Source of the DNA: Paracoccaceae bacterium
GTDB lineage: Bacteria > Pseudomonadota > Alphaproteobacteria > Rhodobacterales > Rhodobacteraceae
Length of the DNA: 5,534 nucleotides
Direction of reading: 5' to 3'
NCBI GenBank assembly: GCA_023263735.1
Contig: JALQUQ010000175.1
Coordinates: 1-5,534 of the forward strand
This document shows, one piece after another, positions 1 to 5,534 of this stretch. Both the position numbers and the translations under genes were made by a program. Position 1 is the stretch's first letter; the number at the start of each line of letters is the position of its first letter. The notes under the pieces were generated by a model that was not told the DNA's origin, did not search any database, and saw only the letters and a program-made list of their open reading frames with translations.

Positions 1-2764
1 GCTCCACCGCGCTTGCGGTGGCTGGCGGCAAGTTTTGGCGGCTGCCCCATGTGTGACGGATGCCAAATTCGATCCTGACGCCAAGCAGCTTGACCCAGAC
101 CTTGCCATCGATGCAAAAGGTGTTCGGACCGCGCAGCGTGAGCGCAAAGAAAAGCCCGGCCTTGACGTCGCCATCGACAAGGATCGACAGGCCACCGGCA
201 AGATCGGCAATGAATTCAAACGGGTTAAAGGTGATCAGGGCGTCAAAGCTGATAAACCCTTCGGCGGCGACCTGCCCCACCAACGGCACCTTTGGGCCCT
301 TGGCGAAAAGGTCGGCGCGGGCCCCGAACTGCAAGGAATTTGCGGTGATCGCCTGATAGGCCGAAAACGTCAGTTTCGGATTGTTGCCGCCAAAGGAGAT
401 CGACAGGCGCCGCAGGTCGGGCAGGTTTGCAGGCTTTGGATAGCGCGGATTCAATCCGCCAAAACTGGCGATATGGGTGATGCCGGGGCCCCAGCCCGTG
501 CGGATCGCGGTGTCGCCCGTAATCGTAAAGCTCAGCACGCGCGACCCTTCTAGGCTGGCGTCAAAGCTGATCGTGCCCGCGGCAAAGTCGATCTCGCCAA
601 AAAAGCTTAGCGTCAGCGAGATCAGCGCGACATCGGGGTTGGGCAGGATCGACGACAGGCCGCCAAGGATAAGCACCCGAACCTCGGCACCGACCTCGAT
701 CACCACGCCCAACGTGATGTTGACAAGCGCGGGCTGGCCCCAACTGATGCGGGCGACCGGGCCGATGAAATGCTGCCCTTCGCGCGCGGGCAAGACCGCC
801 GCCATATCCGCAAGGATCGAGGAGGCCGAGGCAATCGGATCGGCGGGGAAGATCAGATTGTCCATTCGCCCGGCGAAAAGCACCTCGCGCAGGGCATCGG
901 TATCCACCGTGCGGTTCAGCCCCAGCATGCCGCCCAGCCCGGTCAGGAAAAAGCCATAGGGCAGTGGCAGGCTGAATTCGCCAAAGATCGACGCCGCAAG
1001 CGAAAAGCCCGGCCGCCCGCCGGGCAGTTCGGTGTTCAGGATCGCAAAGGCCGAAAAGCCCAGACTTTCGAACCGCAGCGCCAAGGCACCGCGATATTCG
1101 CTGCCGTCAACGCTAACATAACCACCCCCCTCGATGGCAGGCAAATCAAGTGCCAGCGCATAGCCGGATGGGGGCACAAACCCAAGCGCAAGATCAAACG
1201 GGCCGATCATGCCCGCCCCACCCGCCGCGGGCACCAGCGCCACCTCGACCCCCACGCGTTCGACCGCCGCGAAAATCGGGCCGATGGTCGCCGATCCCGA
1301 AAGAAGCGCGCTCAGCGCCAGACCGCCGCCCGCCTCGGGCTCTAACGCAATCTCGACGCGGCCAAGATGGATCGGGCCAAGATCGCGGTCGATCGGGATC
1401 ACCGCCGACAACCCGCCGCTGCCCCCAATGGTCAGACCCGAGGCCGTGCCATAGTCAATCTCAAGATCGACCTCGGCCCCAAGCCGCGCCCCGGCCAGCA
1501 ACATGTCAAGCAACCCATCGCCCTCGCCCGGGGCAAGGGTAAAGGCCAGCCCCGACAGGGTCGCGCCCAAGCGGATTTCGGGCCCCCCGCCCGGGCCGGG
1601 ACCAACGCCAAGGCGCGCGCCAAAGCCAGACAGCGCAATGCCGGTGCCGTCGGGCGGCCCCAAAAGCGGCCAGACACCGGGATCAGCGGGCGGCGTGCCG
1701 GTAAAGGCAAGCGTCACCGTCGGCGGGGCGGGCAAGTTGGCCTCAAAACTGACGCCTTCGGGCGCCACCCGCATCTCAAGCGCGAAACTTGCGTCCAACG
1801 CTCCGGTCATCGAAACCTGCCAGCCCGGCGCAATCGCCTGTTCGGCGGCAAGGGTTCCGTGGGCAAGGTTGGTCAGCAAAAGCGCATTCGGCGCGGCATT
1901 GGCACCAAACAGCGGGGCCGCGACCAGAGTCAGGTCATAGGCCCCTCCGGCAGGATGCCGCCCCCGCATCAAGGGCAGCATCAATTGATTGGCCAGCGCA
2001 CCGGGGGGCAGACCGCCCGGCATATGCGCCGCGATGATCGACGGATCAAGTCGGGTGAACTCTGCCCCGATCCCGGCCGAGGCCGCCAGTCGGCGCATGG
2101 TTTCCAGAAAGCGCTGTGCCGCAAAGCCCCGGCCGCTGTCCCCCGGCTTGGCCGCGCCGCCCCAGCGGTAAACCTCGCGCAGGTGCTGGATCGGGTCAGC
2201 GATCAACGCCGCAAAGGCATCCCAATGCACCACGCGCCGCCGCCATTCCCGGCGCAGGGGGCCAGCGGCGGGCAGATCGACGATCTCGATCACCCCAAGC
2301 GCAGTGGCGATGGCATGAAGCTGCGGATGCGACACGGCAAGATGGTCGTACACCAGCAAGTCCGGCAGGTCGCGGGCAAGGCTTTGCCAGATTTCGTCCC
2401 GTGCCAAAGCGGCGGGCATGGCCGGCGCGCCCGGCCCCTCCAGCGCAGAAAACCCACGCGCGATGTCGGTCAGCGCGCCGCCCAGTGCAAGGATTTCGTC
2501 AAGGTCAAGGTCGTCTCCGGCCTTGATGCGTGCAGCCAGCGCCTGCAATCCGGCGATGGCATCGGCAATTTCGGCAAGAAGATCGGCAAAGTCGCGATAG
2601 GGCCCGTTGGCGTCAAGCAAGGACTGGGCCGCTGCGTCAAGCTCGACCCGCCAGCCCAGATCTTCCAGCAGGGTCAGGAATTCGTCAGGGTCGCCCAAGG
2701 CCGCGGCCAGCGGGTCAAGCGCCTCGACAAGATCGGCAAGGATCGCGGACAGCGCGTCAGCCAT
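1..2764 (-). CDS. Giant DUF6603-like beta-rich protein, N-terminal 921 codons (3' end outside window)
   Basis: The start is ATG at 2764-2762, sharing its A with the preceding TGA and following a strong AGGAGG. I translated it codon by codon: there is no stop in 921 codons and the frame runs off base 1, so the protein is longer than 921 aa. Residues 1-130 are acidic, Ala/Leu-rich helices (MADALSAILADLVEALDPLA). Residues 130-320 are mixed, with an RREWRRR patch at 171-177. From about 320 on, the chain is short hydrophobic/polar strands separated by Gly/Pro turns. Landmarks in order are DLGPIHLGRVEIAL (461-474), LPYGFFLTGLGGMLGLNRTV (601-620), GPVARISWGQPALVNITLGV (668-687), GGLNPRYPKPANLPDLRRLS (769-788) and NSLQFGARADLF (809-820). 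From memory these match bacterial proteins annotated DUF6603, a family with no established function. There is one Cys (C884) and no signal peptide. No enzyme motif is visible. The coding call is secure; the family call is moderately sure. Confidence 0.9.
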   Translation of the reverse strand, partial: MADALSAILADLVEALDPLAAALGDPDEFLTLLEDLGWRVELDAAAQSLLDANGPYRDFADLLAEIADAIAGLQALAARIKAGDDLDLDEILALGGALTDIARGFSALEGPGAPAMPAALARDEIWQSLARDLPDLLVYDHLAVSHPQLHAIATALGVIEIVDLPAAGPLRREWRRRVVHWDAFAALIADPIQHLREVYRWGGAAKPGDSGRGFAAQRFLETMRRLAASAGIGAEFTRLDPSIIAAHMPGGLPPGALANQLMLPLMRGRHPAGGAYDLTLVAAPLFGANAAPNALLLTNLAHGTLAAEQAIAPGWQVSMTGALDASFALEMRVAPEGVSFEANLPAPPTVTLAFTGTPPADPGVWPLLGPPDGTGIALSGFGARLGVGPGPGGGPEIRLGATLSGLAFTLAPGEGDGLLDMLLAGARLGAEVDLEIDYGTASGLTIGGSGGLSAVIPIDRDLGPIHLGRVEIALEPEAGGGLALSALLSGSATIGPIFAAVERVGVEVALVPAAGGAGMIGPFDLALGFVPPSGYALALDLPAIEGGGYVSVDGSEYRGALALRFESLGFSAFAILNTELPGGRPGFSLAASIFGEFSLPLPYGFFLTGLGGMLGLNRTVDTDALREVLFAGRMDNLIFPADPIASASSILADMAAVLPAREGQHFIGPVARISWGQPALVNITLGVVIEVGAEVRVLILGGLSSILPNPDVALISLTLSFFGEIDFAAGTISFDASLEGSRVLSFTITGDTAIRTGWGPGITHIASFGGLNPRYPKPANLPDLRRLSISFGGNNPKLTFSAYQAITANSLQFGARADLFAKGPKVPLVGQVAAEGFISFDALITFNPFEFIADLAGGLSILVDGDVKAGLFFALTLRGPNTFCIDGKVWVKLLGVRIEFGIRHTWGSRQNLPPATASAVE
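35..1477 (-). other. DUF6603-like beta-rich domain
   Basis: This covers residues about 430-910 of the long protein. It is a run of alternating hydrophobic/polar strands of 8-12 residues, such as VDLEIDYGTASGLTIGGSGG, ISLTLSFFGEIDF and TISFDASLEGSRVLSFTITG, with very few predicted helices. One helical insert at about 621-660 (TDALREVLF, ASSILADMAAVL) follows the GLNRTV landmark. The end of the visible part (VKLLGVRIEFGIRHTWG, about 891-907) looks like the closing strands of the domain, and Ala/Pro-rich sequence follows to the window edge. The family name is from recall of similar proteins, not a search. Confidence 0.6.
1970..2764 (-). other. Helical N-terminal region of the DUF6603-like protein
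   Basis: This covers residues 1 to about 265. The first 130 residues are Ala/Leu/Asp-rich amphipathic helices with regularly spaced acidic residues (DLVEALDPLAAALGDPDEFL; KAGDDLDLDEILALGG). They are followed by a more mixed section with aromatic and basic residues (REWRRRVVHWDAF, LREVYRWGG). The strand-rich part only begins about 50-60 residues later. I recognise no domain here. The acidic helices could be a docking or oligomerisation module, but this is a guess. Confidence 0.5.
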
Positions 2765-4023
2765 CAAGACCCCTCCTGTTCGGCGACCTGCCGCAAGGCG
2801 GCCTCATAGTCGCGAATATACTGTGCCCGCGTCACCGACGGGTGATAGTTGGTCATCATCGTTTCATTCAGCACCTGAACCGGAAGGGTGCTGTCTGGAT
2901 TGCCCGGGATAAAGGCCTCATAGCGGATCACTTCGGCCAAACCGCGGGCATCGTATTTCTCGACCGTGACGCGAATATAGACCTGCTTGTGCCGGTCATA
3001 GAGATAGCGCACCAGTTCCTCGTAATAGGCGAAATGGCTGCGGTTCATCCGCGATGACAACGGGATCAGGTTCTTGTCGGTGGTCGGGAAGCCAAAACTA
3101 TGTGCGCCAAGGTGGCTGCCGTCGAAATCGGGATAGCGCCAAAGGGCCTGATTGTTGGGGTCTCTGGGGTCGAAATAGCGGTTGTTGGCCCTGTCAAAAT
3201 TGACCCTCAGGTCAGGGTCGGCGGCGATGAAATCGGCAACCACCTTGCGTTGGGCGGCAAAGTGGGCCGGGCCGCGCGGCGGCTGGCCCATCCGCACCCA
3301 CCCCTCGACCGTGCCCGGCTTGTCGGGCCACGGCGGGCGACCGTGGCGCGCCGTGATCATCCGGGTATTGGGCCGGCCAATATCGCCCCAGCCCAAAAGG
3401 CCAAAAGAAAGCCAGCCACCTTTGGCATGGGGATAGTTCGGACTGGCCGAGGTAAAGCCAAGGTCGGCATGGGTCAGCCCTGATCCCACCGGCAAGGGGG
3501 GCGCGGTCGGCCCCTGCGCACTGGAATTGGCGGCGCGGTGGAACTCCCATCGGTTCTTGACCGCCAAGGCATTGCTGCGGGCATAGATCAGATCGGTGCG
3601 CAGCGTATCGTTCACCGCATCAAGCAAACGGCGCCATTCGCCCTCATCCACGATATAGCGCGACAGGATGACGGGAAATTCCGCCTCCCACTTCTTGCCC
3701 GGCATGAACATGGTCTGCAACACCTGTTCAAGTTCGCCGTCCGGCGCGTTGATCCTGCCAAGCAGCAAGATCACATCGCGGTCATGCTTGCGCCCGATAT
3801 AGCGGCGCAGAAAGGCGCGAAACCGCGCCGCGTCGGGGTGGGCGGCTGTGGCCAGCAGGGCAAAACCGCGCAGAAAGGCCGCGGAATCGGCATGTGCCAT
3901 GGTGGCGGTCGGGTTGAAGGCGTCGATTTCCAGCAAAAGTGCCGCAAGATGGCGCTGTTCTGGCGAATTCGGAAAGAACCGCCGCATCGCCCGCCGTGCC
4001 GATTTCATGCCATCAAGGATCAT
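2764..4023 (-). CDS. DNA/RNA non-specific endonuclease-like protein (putative nuclease effector), 419 aa
   Basis: Complete gene. The ATG overlaps the previous gene's TGA (ATGA), which decides the start; only a weak GGCGGG stands upstream. There are three parts. Residues 1-160 are helical and basic at the start, with an RRYIGRKHDRD patch at 73-83. Residues 165-250 are rich in Gly, Pro and Trp (GWLSFGLLGWGDIGRP at 202-217; RHGRPPWPDKPG at 226-237). Residues about 255-390 are nuclease-like: D301-G-S-H304, N318-L-I-P, N327-R and E335, then beta strands (QVYIRVTVEKYD). In the Serratia/NucA superfamily the His of DRGH is the general base, and an Asn with a downstream Glu serves the metal site. The N-9-N-8-E spacing here (318, 327, 335) equals the Serratia N110/N119/E127 spacing as I remember it. 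The predicted role is Mg-dependent cleavage of DNA and/or RNA. There is no signal peptide and no Cys. It sits between a pre-toxin-like protein and a DUF6603-like protein, so an exported effector is plausible; a housekeeping nuclease is less likely. Function of residues 1-250 is unknown. Confidence 0.85.
   Translation of the reverse strand: MILDGMKSARRAMRRFFPNSPEQRHLAALLLEIDAFNPTATMAHADSAAFLRGFALLATAAHPDAARFRAFLRRYIGRKHDRDVILLLGRINAPDGELEQVLQTMFMPGKKWEAEFPVILSRYIVDEGEWRRLLDAVNDTLRTDLIYARSNALAVKNRWEFHRAANSSAQGPTAPPLPVGSGLTHADLGFTSASPNYPHAKGGWLSFGLLGWGDIGRPNTRMITARHGRPPWPDKPGTVEGWVRMGQPPRGPAHFAAQRKVVADFIAADPDLRVNFDRANNRYFDPRDPNNQALWRYPDFDGSHLGAHSFGFPTTDKNLIPLSSRMNRSHFAYYEELVRYLYDRHKQVYIRVTVEKYDARGLAEVIRYEAFIPGNPDSTLPVQVLNETMMTNYHPSVTRAQYIRDYEAALRQVAEQEGS
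2770..2777 (-). promoter_or_regulatory. Strong Shine-Dalgarno for the DUF6603-like gene
   Basis: Read on the minus strand the site is AGGAGGGG, with the AGGAGG core seven bases before the ATG at 2764-2762. It lies inside the last codons of the nuclease gene. It is the only strong ribosome binding site in the window and it fixes the start of the downstream gene, which begins on the last base of the nuclease stop codon (TGATG). Confidence 0.85.
2854..3261 (-). other. Endonuclease_NS_2-like catalytic domain
   Basis: This covers residues about 255-390 of the 419-aa protein. Key codons: D301 at 3123-3121, H304 at 3114-3112 (CAC), N318 at 3072-3070 (AAC), N327 at 3045-3043 (AAC) and E335 at 3021-3019 (GAG). 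The pattern DGSH, then 'SFGFPTTDKNLIPL', 'MNRSHFAYYEE' and a pair of strands carrying Tyr/Val follows the known family order: DxGH, a Gly loop, NLxPQ, LNxxxWxxxE, then paired beta strands. The usual DRGH is DGSH here, so the Arg/Gly pair is replaced while Asp and His remain. Assigned by eye. Confidence 0.72.
4020..4023 (-). promoter_or_regulatory. ATGA stop/start overlap (translational coupling)
   Basis: On the minus strand the bases read ATGA: the nuclease gene's ATG starts at 4023 and the upstream gene's TGA ends at 4020. With no strong Shine-Dalgarno of its own (only GGCGGG upstream), the nuclease gene is likely translated mainly by ribosomes terminating on the upstream gene. Confidence 0.85.
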
Positions 4024-5534
4024 CGGCTGCCCGCCATCTTTGGAACAGCCGCGTTCAACACGCTGTCGCTCATCAACTGATCAAGCTGCAACCGCCATTG
4101 TTCGTAAAGCTTTTGAATCCACTCGGATTCGTCCAGACCGGGGTGCGGGGCGCCATGCGGTTCGGGCCCGCCGGTGTGACCGGCACTGGCGCGGGTGGGG
4201 CGAAAGCCGTTTGGGGCGTCATCAAAAACCCCGGTCGTGGCCAGAACCTGATCGATGAACGTATCAAGGTCGAGACCAAGGTTGGTCATGGCATTGCGGG
4301 CCAGCGCAATTTCGGCCGCCGTGTCGGTCACCGCGCCCGCGCCGCGCAGCGAGGTTCCCAGATCGTCAAGCCACCGCCGCCCCGGCGCGATCAAGGCGCG
4401 CCGCACCGCCCCACGGGCCACGCTGACCAGCGGCGCAAAGACATAGGCCTCGAACAGAAAAGAGATGATCTCTTCCAGCACAAGCGGGCCCAACAGCCGC
4501 CCCAATTCATAGATATATGTCACCGGATTGGTGATCGCCCCAAGGCGGCGGATCTCGGTCAGCGCCGAGGCACCGAGCGCAAAGCCCATCTCATAAAAAA
4601 GTTGCTGCGGTTCCGTCGACAGGATCGTGGTCAGCGCTTGGGTCACGGCGTCGACGAATTTCAACGGGTCGGCAATGATATCGGCCAGTTGGGCGGCGCC
4701 GTTGTAAAGGTATTCGCCCATGCCCACCACAAGACCGCCAAGAAAGATCGGCGGAAAGGCAAAGCCCACCGGCAGGGAGTCGACCTGGTTGCGAAACAGC
4801 GCGACAAGTTCGCCTTTCAGCCCGGCCTCAAAGCCCGCGTTGGCGGTAATCCCATCGCCAAAGCCTTCGCAAAACCGGATCATCGCGCGGGAGGGGGACT
4901 TGCTCCAGCGGCCGTAATACAGAAAACGGTCGGCAGCCGTCAGCCCGATCCCCATCTTGAGCCAAGCGTCATAGAGGACGTTTTCCTGCACCGTGCCCGT
5001 GGCCGCGAACAACCCGCGCGCGGCACTGGCGGCGGCATCCGCATGGTCGCGCGCCTCAAGCACCGGTTTGGTGCTGGAGAGCGTGGTCTGAAAACTGTGG
5101 TTGTTGGCAATCGCGCGCAACCGTGCCGCCATCCCGCCCGCCCTGACGGTGGGCAGGGCATCATATTCCGGCGGCAGCGGACTGCCCCGCATGGCGGCCA
5201 GTTCAAGGCGGATCGTGCGTTCGTCAAAGGCCGTTGCCACCGACGACCCAAGGATCAGGCTCTTTGCGATCATCAGAAAATCCATCTCGATCGCAAGGAG
5301 TTGCCGACGGGCCTCGGGCCGATTGATGGACCAGTTCGCCACGAACATCTGGATTGCAAACTGGGTGGGGATCAGTTCCGGCGTGCGCGCCTCGATCCCG
5401 TCCATGGCCAGTCCGGGGGGCGGCAACAGGCTGTCGCATTCAAAGCGGATGAAATCGCGCCCGATCAACTGATCGATCAACGACAAGACGCTGCCGTTCT
5501 GCAAGGCCACCATATCGGGCGGCGGGTCGCCGTT
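4020..5534 (-). CDS. C-terminal part of a large helical protein with a pre-toxin-like region (5' end outside window)
   Basis: The frame is open from the window edge; the seven codons before the first Met (5513-5511) read NGDPPPD with no stop and no Shine-Dalgarno, so the true start is probably upstream. Numbering from that Met, residues 1-200 look mostly helical. Residues 211-290 are rich in Gly and aromatics (EGFGDG at 216-221, GLKGEL at 231-236, then a hydrophobic stretch around 250-275). Residues 305-365 form long amphipathic or hydrophobic helices, including YELGRLLGPLVLEE (335-348). The last 60 residues are a Pro/Gly/His-rich linker (about 436-460) and a final charged helix. The 'YELGRLLGP' helix style is known to me from the segments preceding toxin domains in polymorphic and injection-system toxins; I recognise no catalytic domain. 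It ends with TGA inside the next gene's ATG (ATGA), so the two are coupled. There are two Cys in 497 residues. A structural or carrier protein is an equally possible reading. The coding call is secure; the function is not. Confidence 0.88.
   Translation of the reverse strand, partial: NGDPPPDMVALQNGSVLSLIDQLIGRDFIRFECDSLLPPPGLAMDGIEARTPELIPTQFAIQMFVANWSINRPEARRQLLAIEMDFLMIAKSLILGSSVATAFDERTIRLELAAMRGSPLPPEYDALPTVRAGGMAARLRAIANNHSFQTTLSSTKPVLEARDHADAAASAARGLFAATGTVQENVLYDAWLKMGIGLTAADRFLYYGRWSKSPSRAMIRFCEGFGDGITANAGFEAGLKGELVALFRNQVDSLPVGFAFPPIFLGGLVVGMGEYLYNGAAQLADIIADPLKFVDAVTQALTTILSTEPQQLFYEMGFALGASALTEIRRLGAITNPVTYIYELGRLLGPLVLEEIISFLFEAYVFAPLVSVARGAVRRALIAPGRRWLDDLGTSLRGAGAVTDTAAEIALARNAMTNLGLDLDTFIDQVLATTGVFDDAPNGFRPTRASAGHTGGPEPHGAPHPGLDESEWIQKLYEQWRLQLDQLMSDSVLNAAVPKMAGSR
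4434..4880 (-). other. Pre-toxin-like amphipathic helical segment inside the upstream protein
   Basis: This covers residues about 212-360 counted from the Met at 5513. The stretch alternates Gly-rich turns (EGFGDG, GGLVVGMGEYLYNG) with hydrophobic helices, then a 'DP' turn followed by a long helix (ADPLKFVDAVTQAL), then EMGFALGASALTEIRR and YELGRLLGPLVLEE. The order Gly-rich helix, DP-helix, 'ELGRLxGP' helix resembles the region that precedes C-terminal toxin domains in several polymorphic toxin classes. That resemblance is from memory and is not a database hit. The helices contain enough hydrophobic residues to associate with membranes, but charged residues interrupt every stretch, so I do not call transmembrane segments. 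Confidence 0.4.

Noticed and set aside
35..1345. Plus-strand frames at 35-553 and 770-1345
   Set aside because: Both are antisense shadows of the DUF6603-like gene, with the same Arg/Gln/Gly/Ala-rich composition and no convincing ribosome binding site.
1367..2809. Plus-strand open frame of 480 codons, the longest closed frame on that strand
   Set aside because: It lies antisense to the DUF6603-like gene. Its product is dominated by Arg, Gln, Gly, Lys and His with few hydrophobic residues and no recognisable domain, as expected for the complement of a GC-rich gene. The minus-strand frame beneath it has a strong ribosome binding site, tight gene overlaps and family-like sequence.
3538..4080. 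Plus-strand frame of 180 codons opposite the nuclease gene start, considered as an antisense immunity gene
   Set aside because: It runs antisense across the coupled ATGA junction, is rich in Gln/Arg/His/Gly, and shows neither domain features nor a clear ribosome binding site. The most likely explanation is codon bias on the other strand.
4434..4880. Transmembrane helices in the upstream protein
   Set aside because: The hydrophobic stretches are broken by charged residues (for example Glu and Arg within YELGRLLGPLVLEE), so they look amphipathic rather than membrane-spanning.
5491..5513. True translation start at the Met at 5513-5511
   Set aside because: The seven preceding codons are open and in frame to the window edge and there is no Shine-Dalgarno before this ATG, so it is more likely an internal methionine of a longer protein.
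1..5534. CRISPR array, tRNA/rRNA, insertion sequence, terminal inverted repeats, rho-independent terminator
   Set aside because: I saw no regularly spaced direct repeats, no transposase-like frame, no RNA gene signature and no GC hairpin followed by a T-run. The whole length is accounted for by three overlapping coding frames.

Overview
The window is GC-rich DNA (by eye roughly 60-65% G+C) that is coding almost end to end. All of the credible coding capacity is on the minus strand, so the biological reading order runs from base 5534 down to base 1. Codon use is strongly biased to G/C at third positions but makes frequent use of CTT and TTG for Leu (for example GCC-GAT-CTT). This fits a proteobacterium, possibly an alphaproteobacterium of Rhodobacterales type. 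That assignment is an inference from composition alone.

Layout in reading order: (1) 5534-4020, the C-terminal 504 codons of a large protein whose N-terminus lies outside the window. It is helical and Gly/Ala-rich and resembles the amphipathic 'pre-toxin' segments of polymorphic or contractile-injection-associated toxins. (2) 4023-2764, a complete 419-aa protein whose C-terminal third carries a convincing DNA/RNA non-specific endonuclease (beta-beta-alpha-metal, Endonuclease_NS_2-like) active site: D301-G-S-H304, N318, N327 and E335. (3) 2764-1, a 921-codon reading frame with no stop, which continues past base 1. It has a helical N-terminal third and a very long beta-rich C-terminal part that I recognise, from memory, as DUF6603-like.

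The three genes overlap by 4 nt (ATGA) and 1 nt (TGATG), so they form one translationally coupled unit. There is no intergenic space, and therefore no internal promoter or terminator. The only strong ribosome binding site is the one in front of the third gene.

Working interpretation (inference): this is a piece of an effector or cargo operon. A nuclease is made directly after a protein ending in a pre-toxin-like region, and is followed by a giant beta-rich DUF6603-type protein of unknown function. No immunity gene, injection-apparatus gene, mobile element, RNA gene or CRISPR array is visible. The delivery idea therefore rests on the nuclease motif and on resemblance, and needs the flanking DNA to test it.
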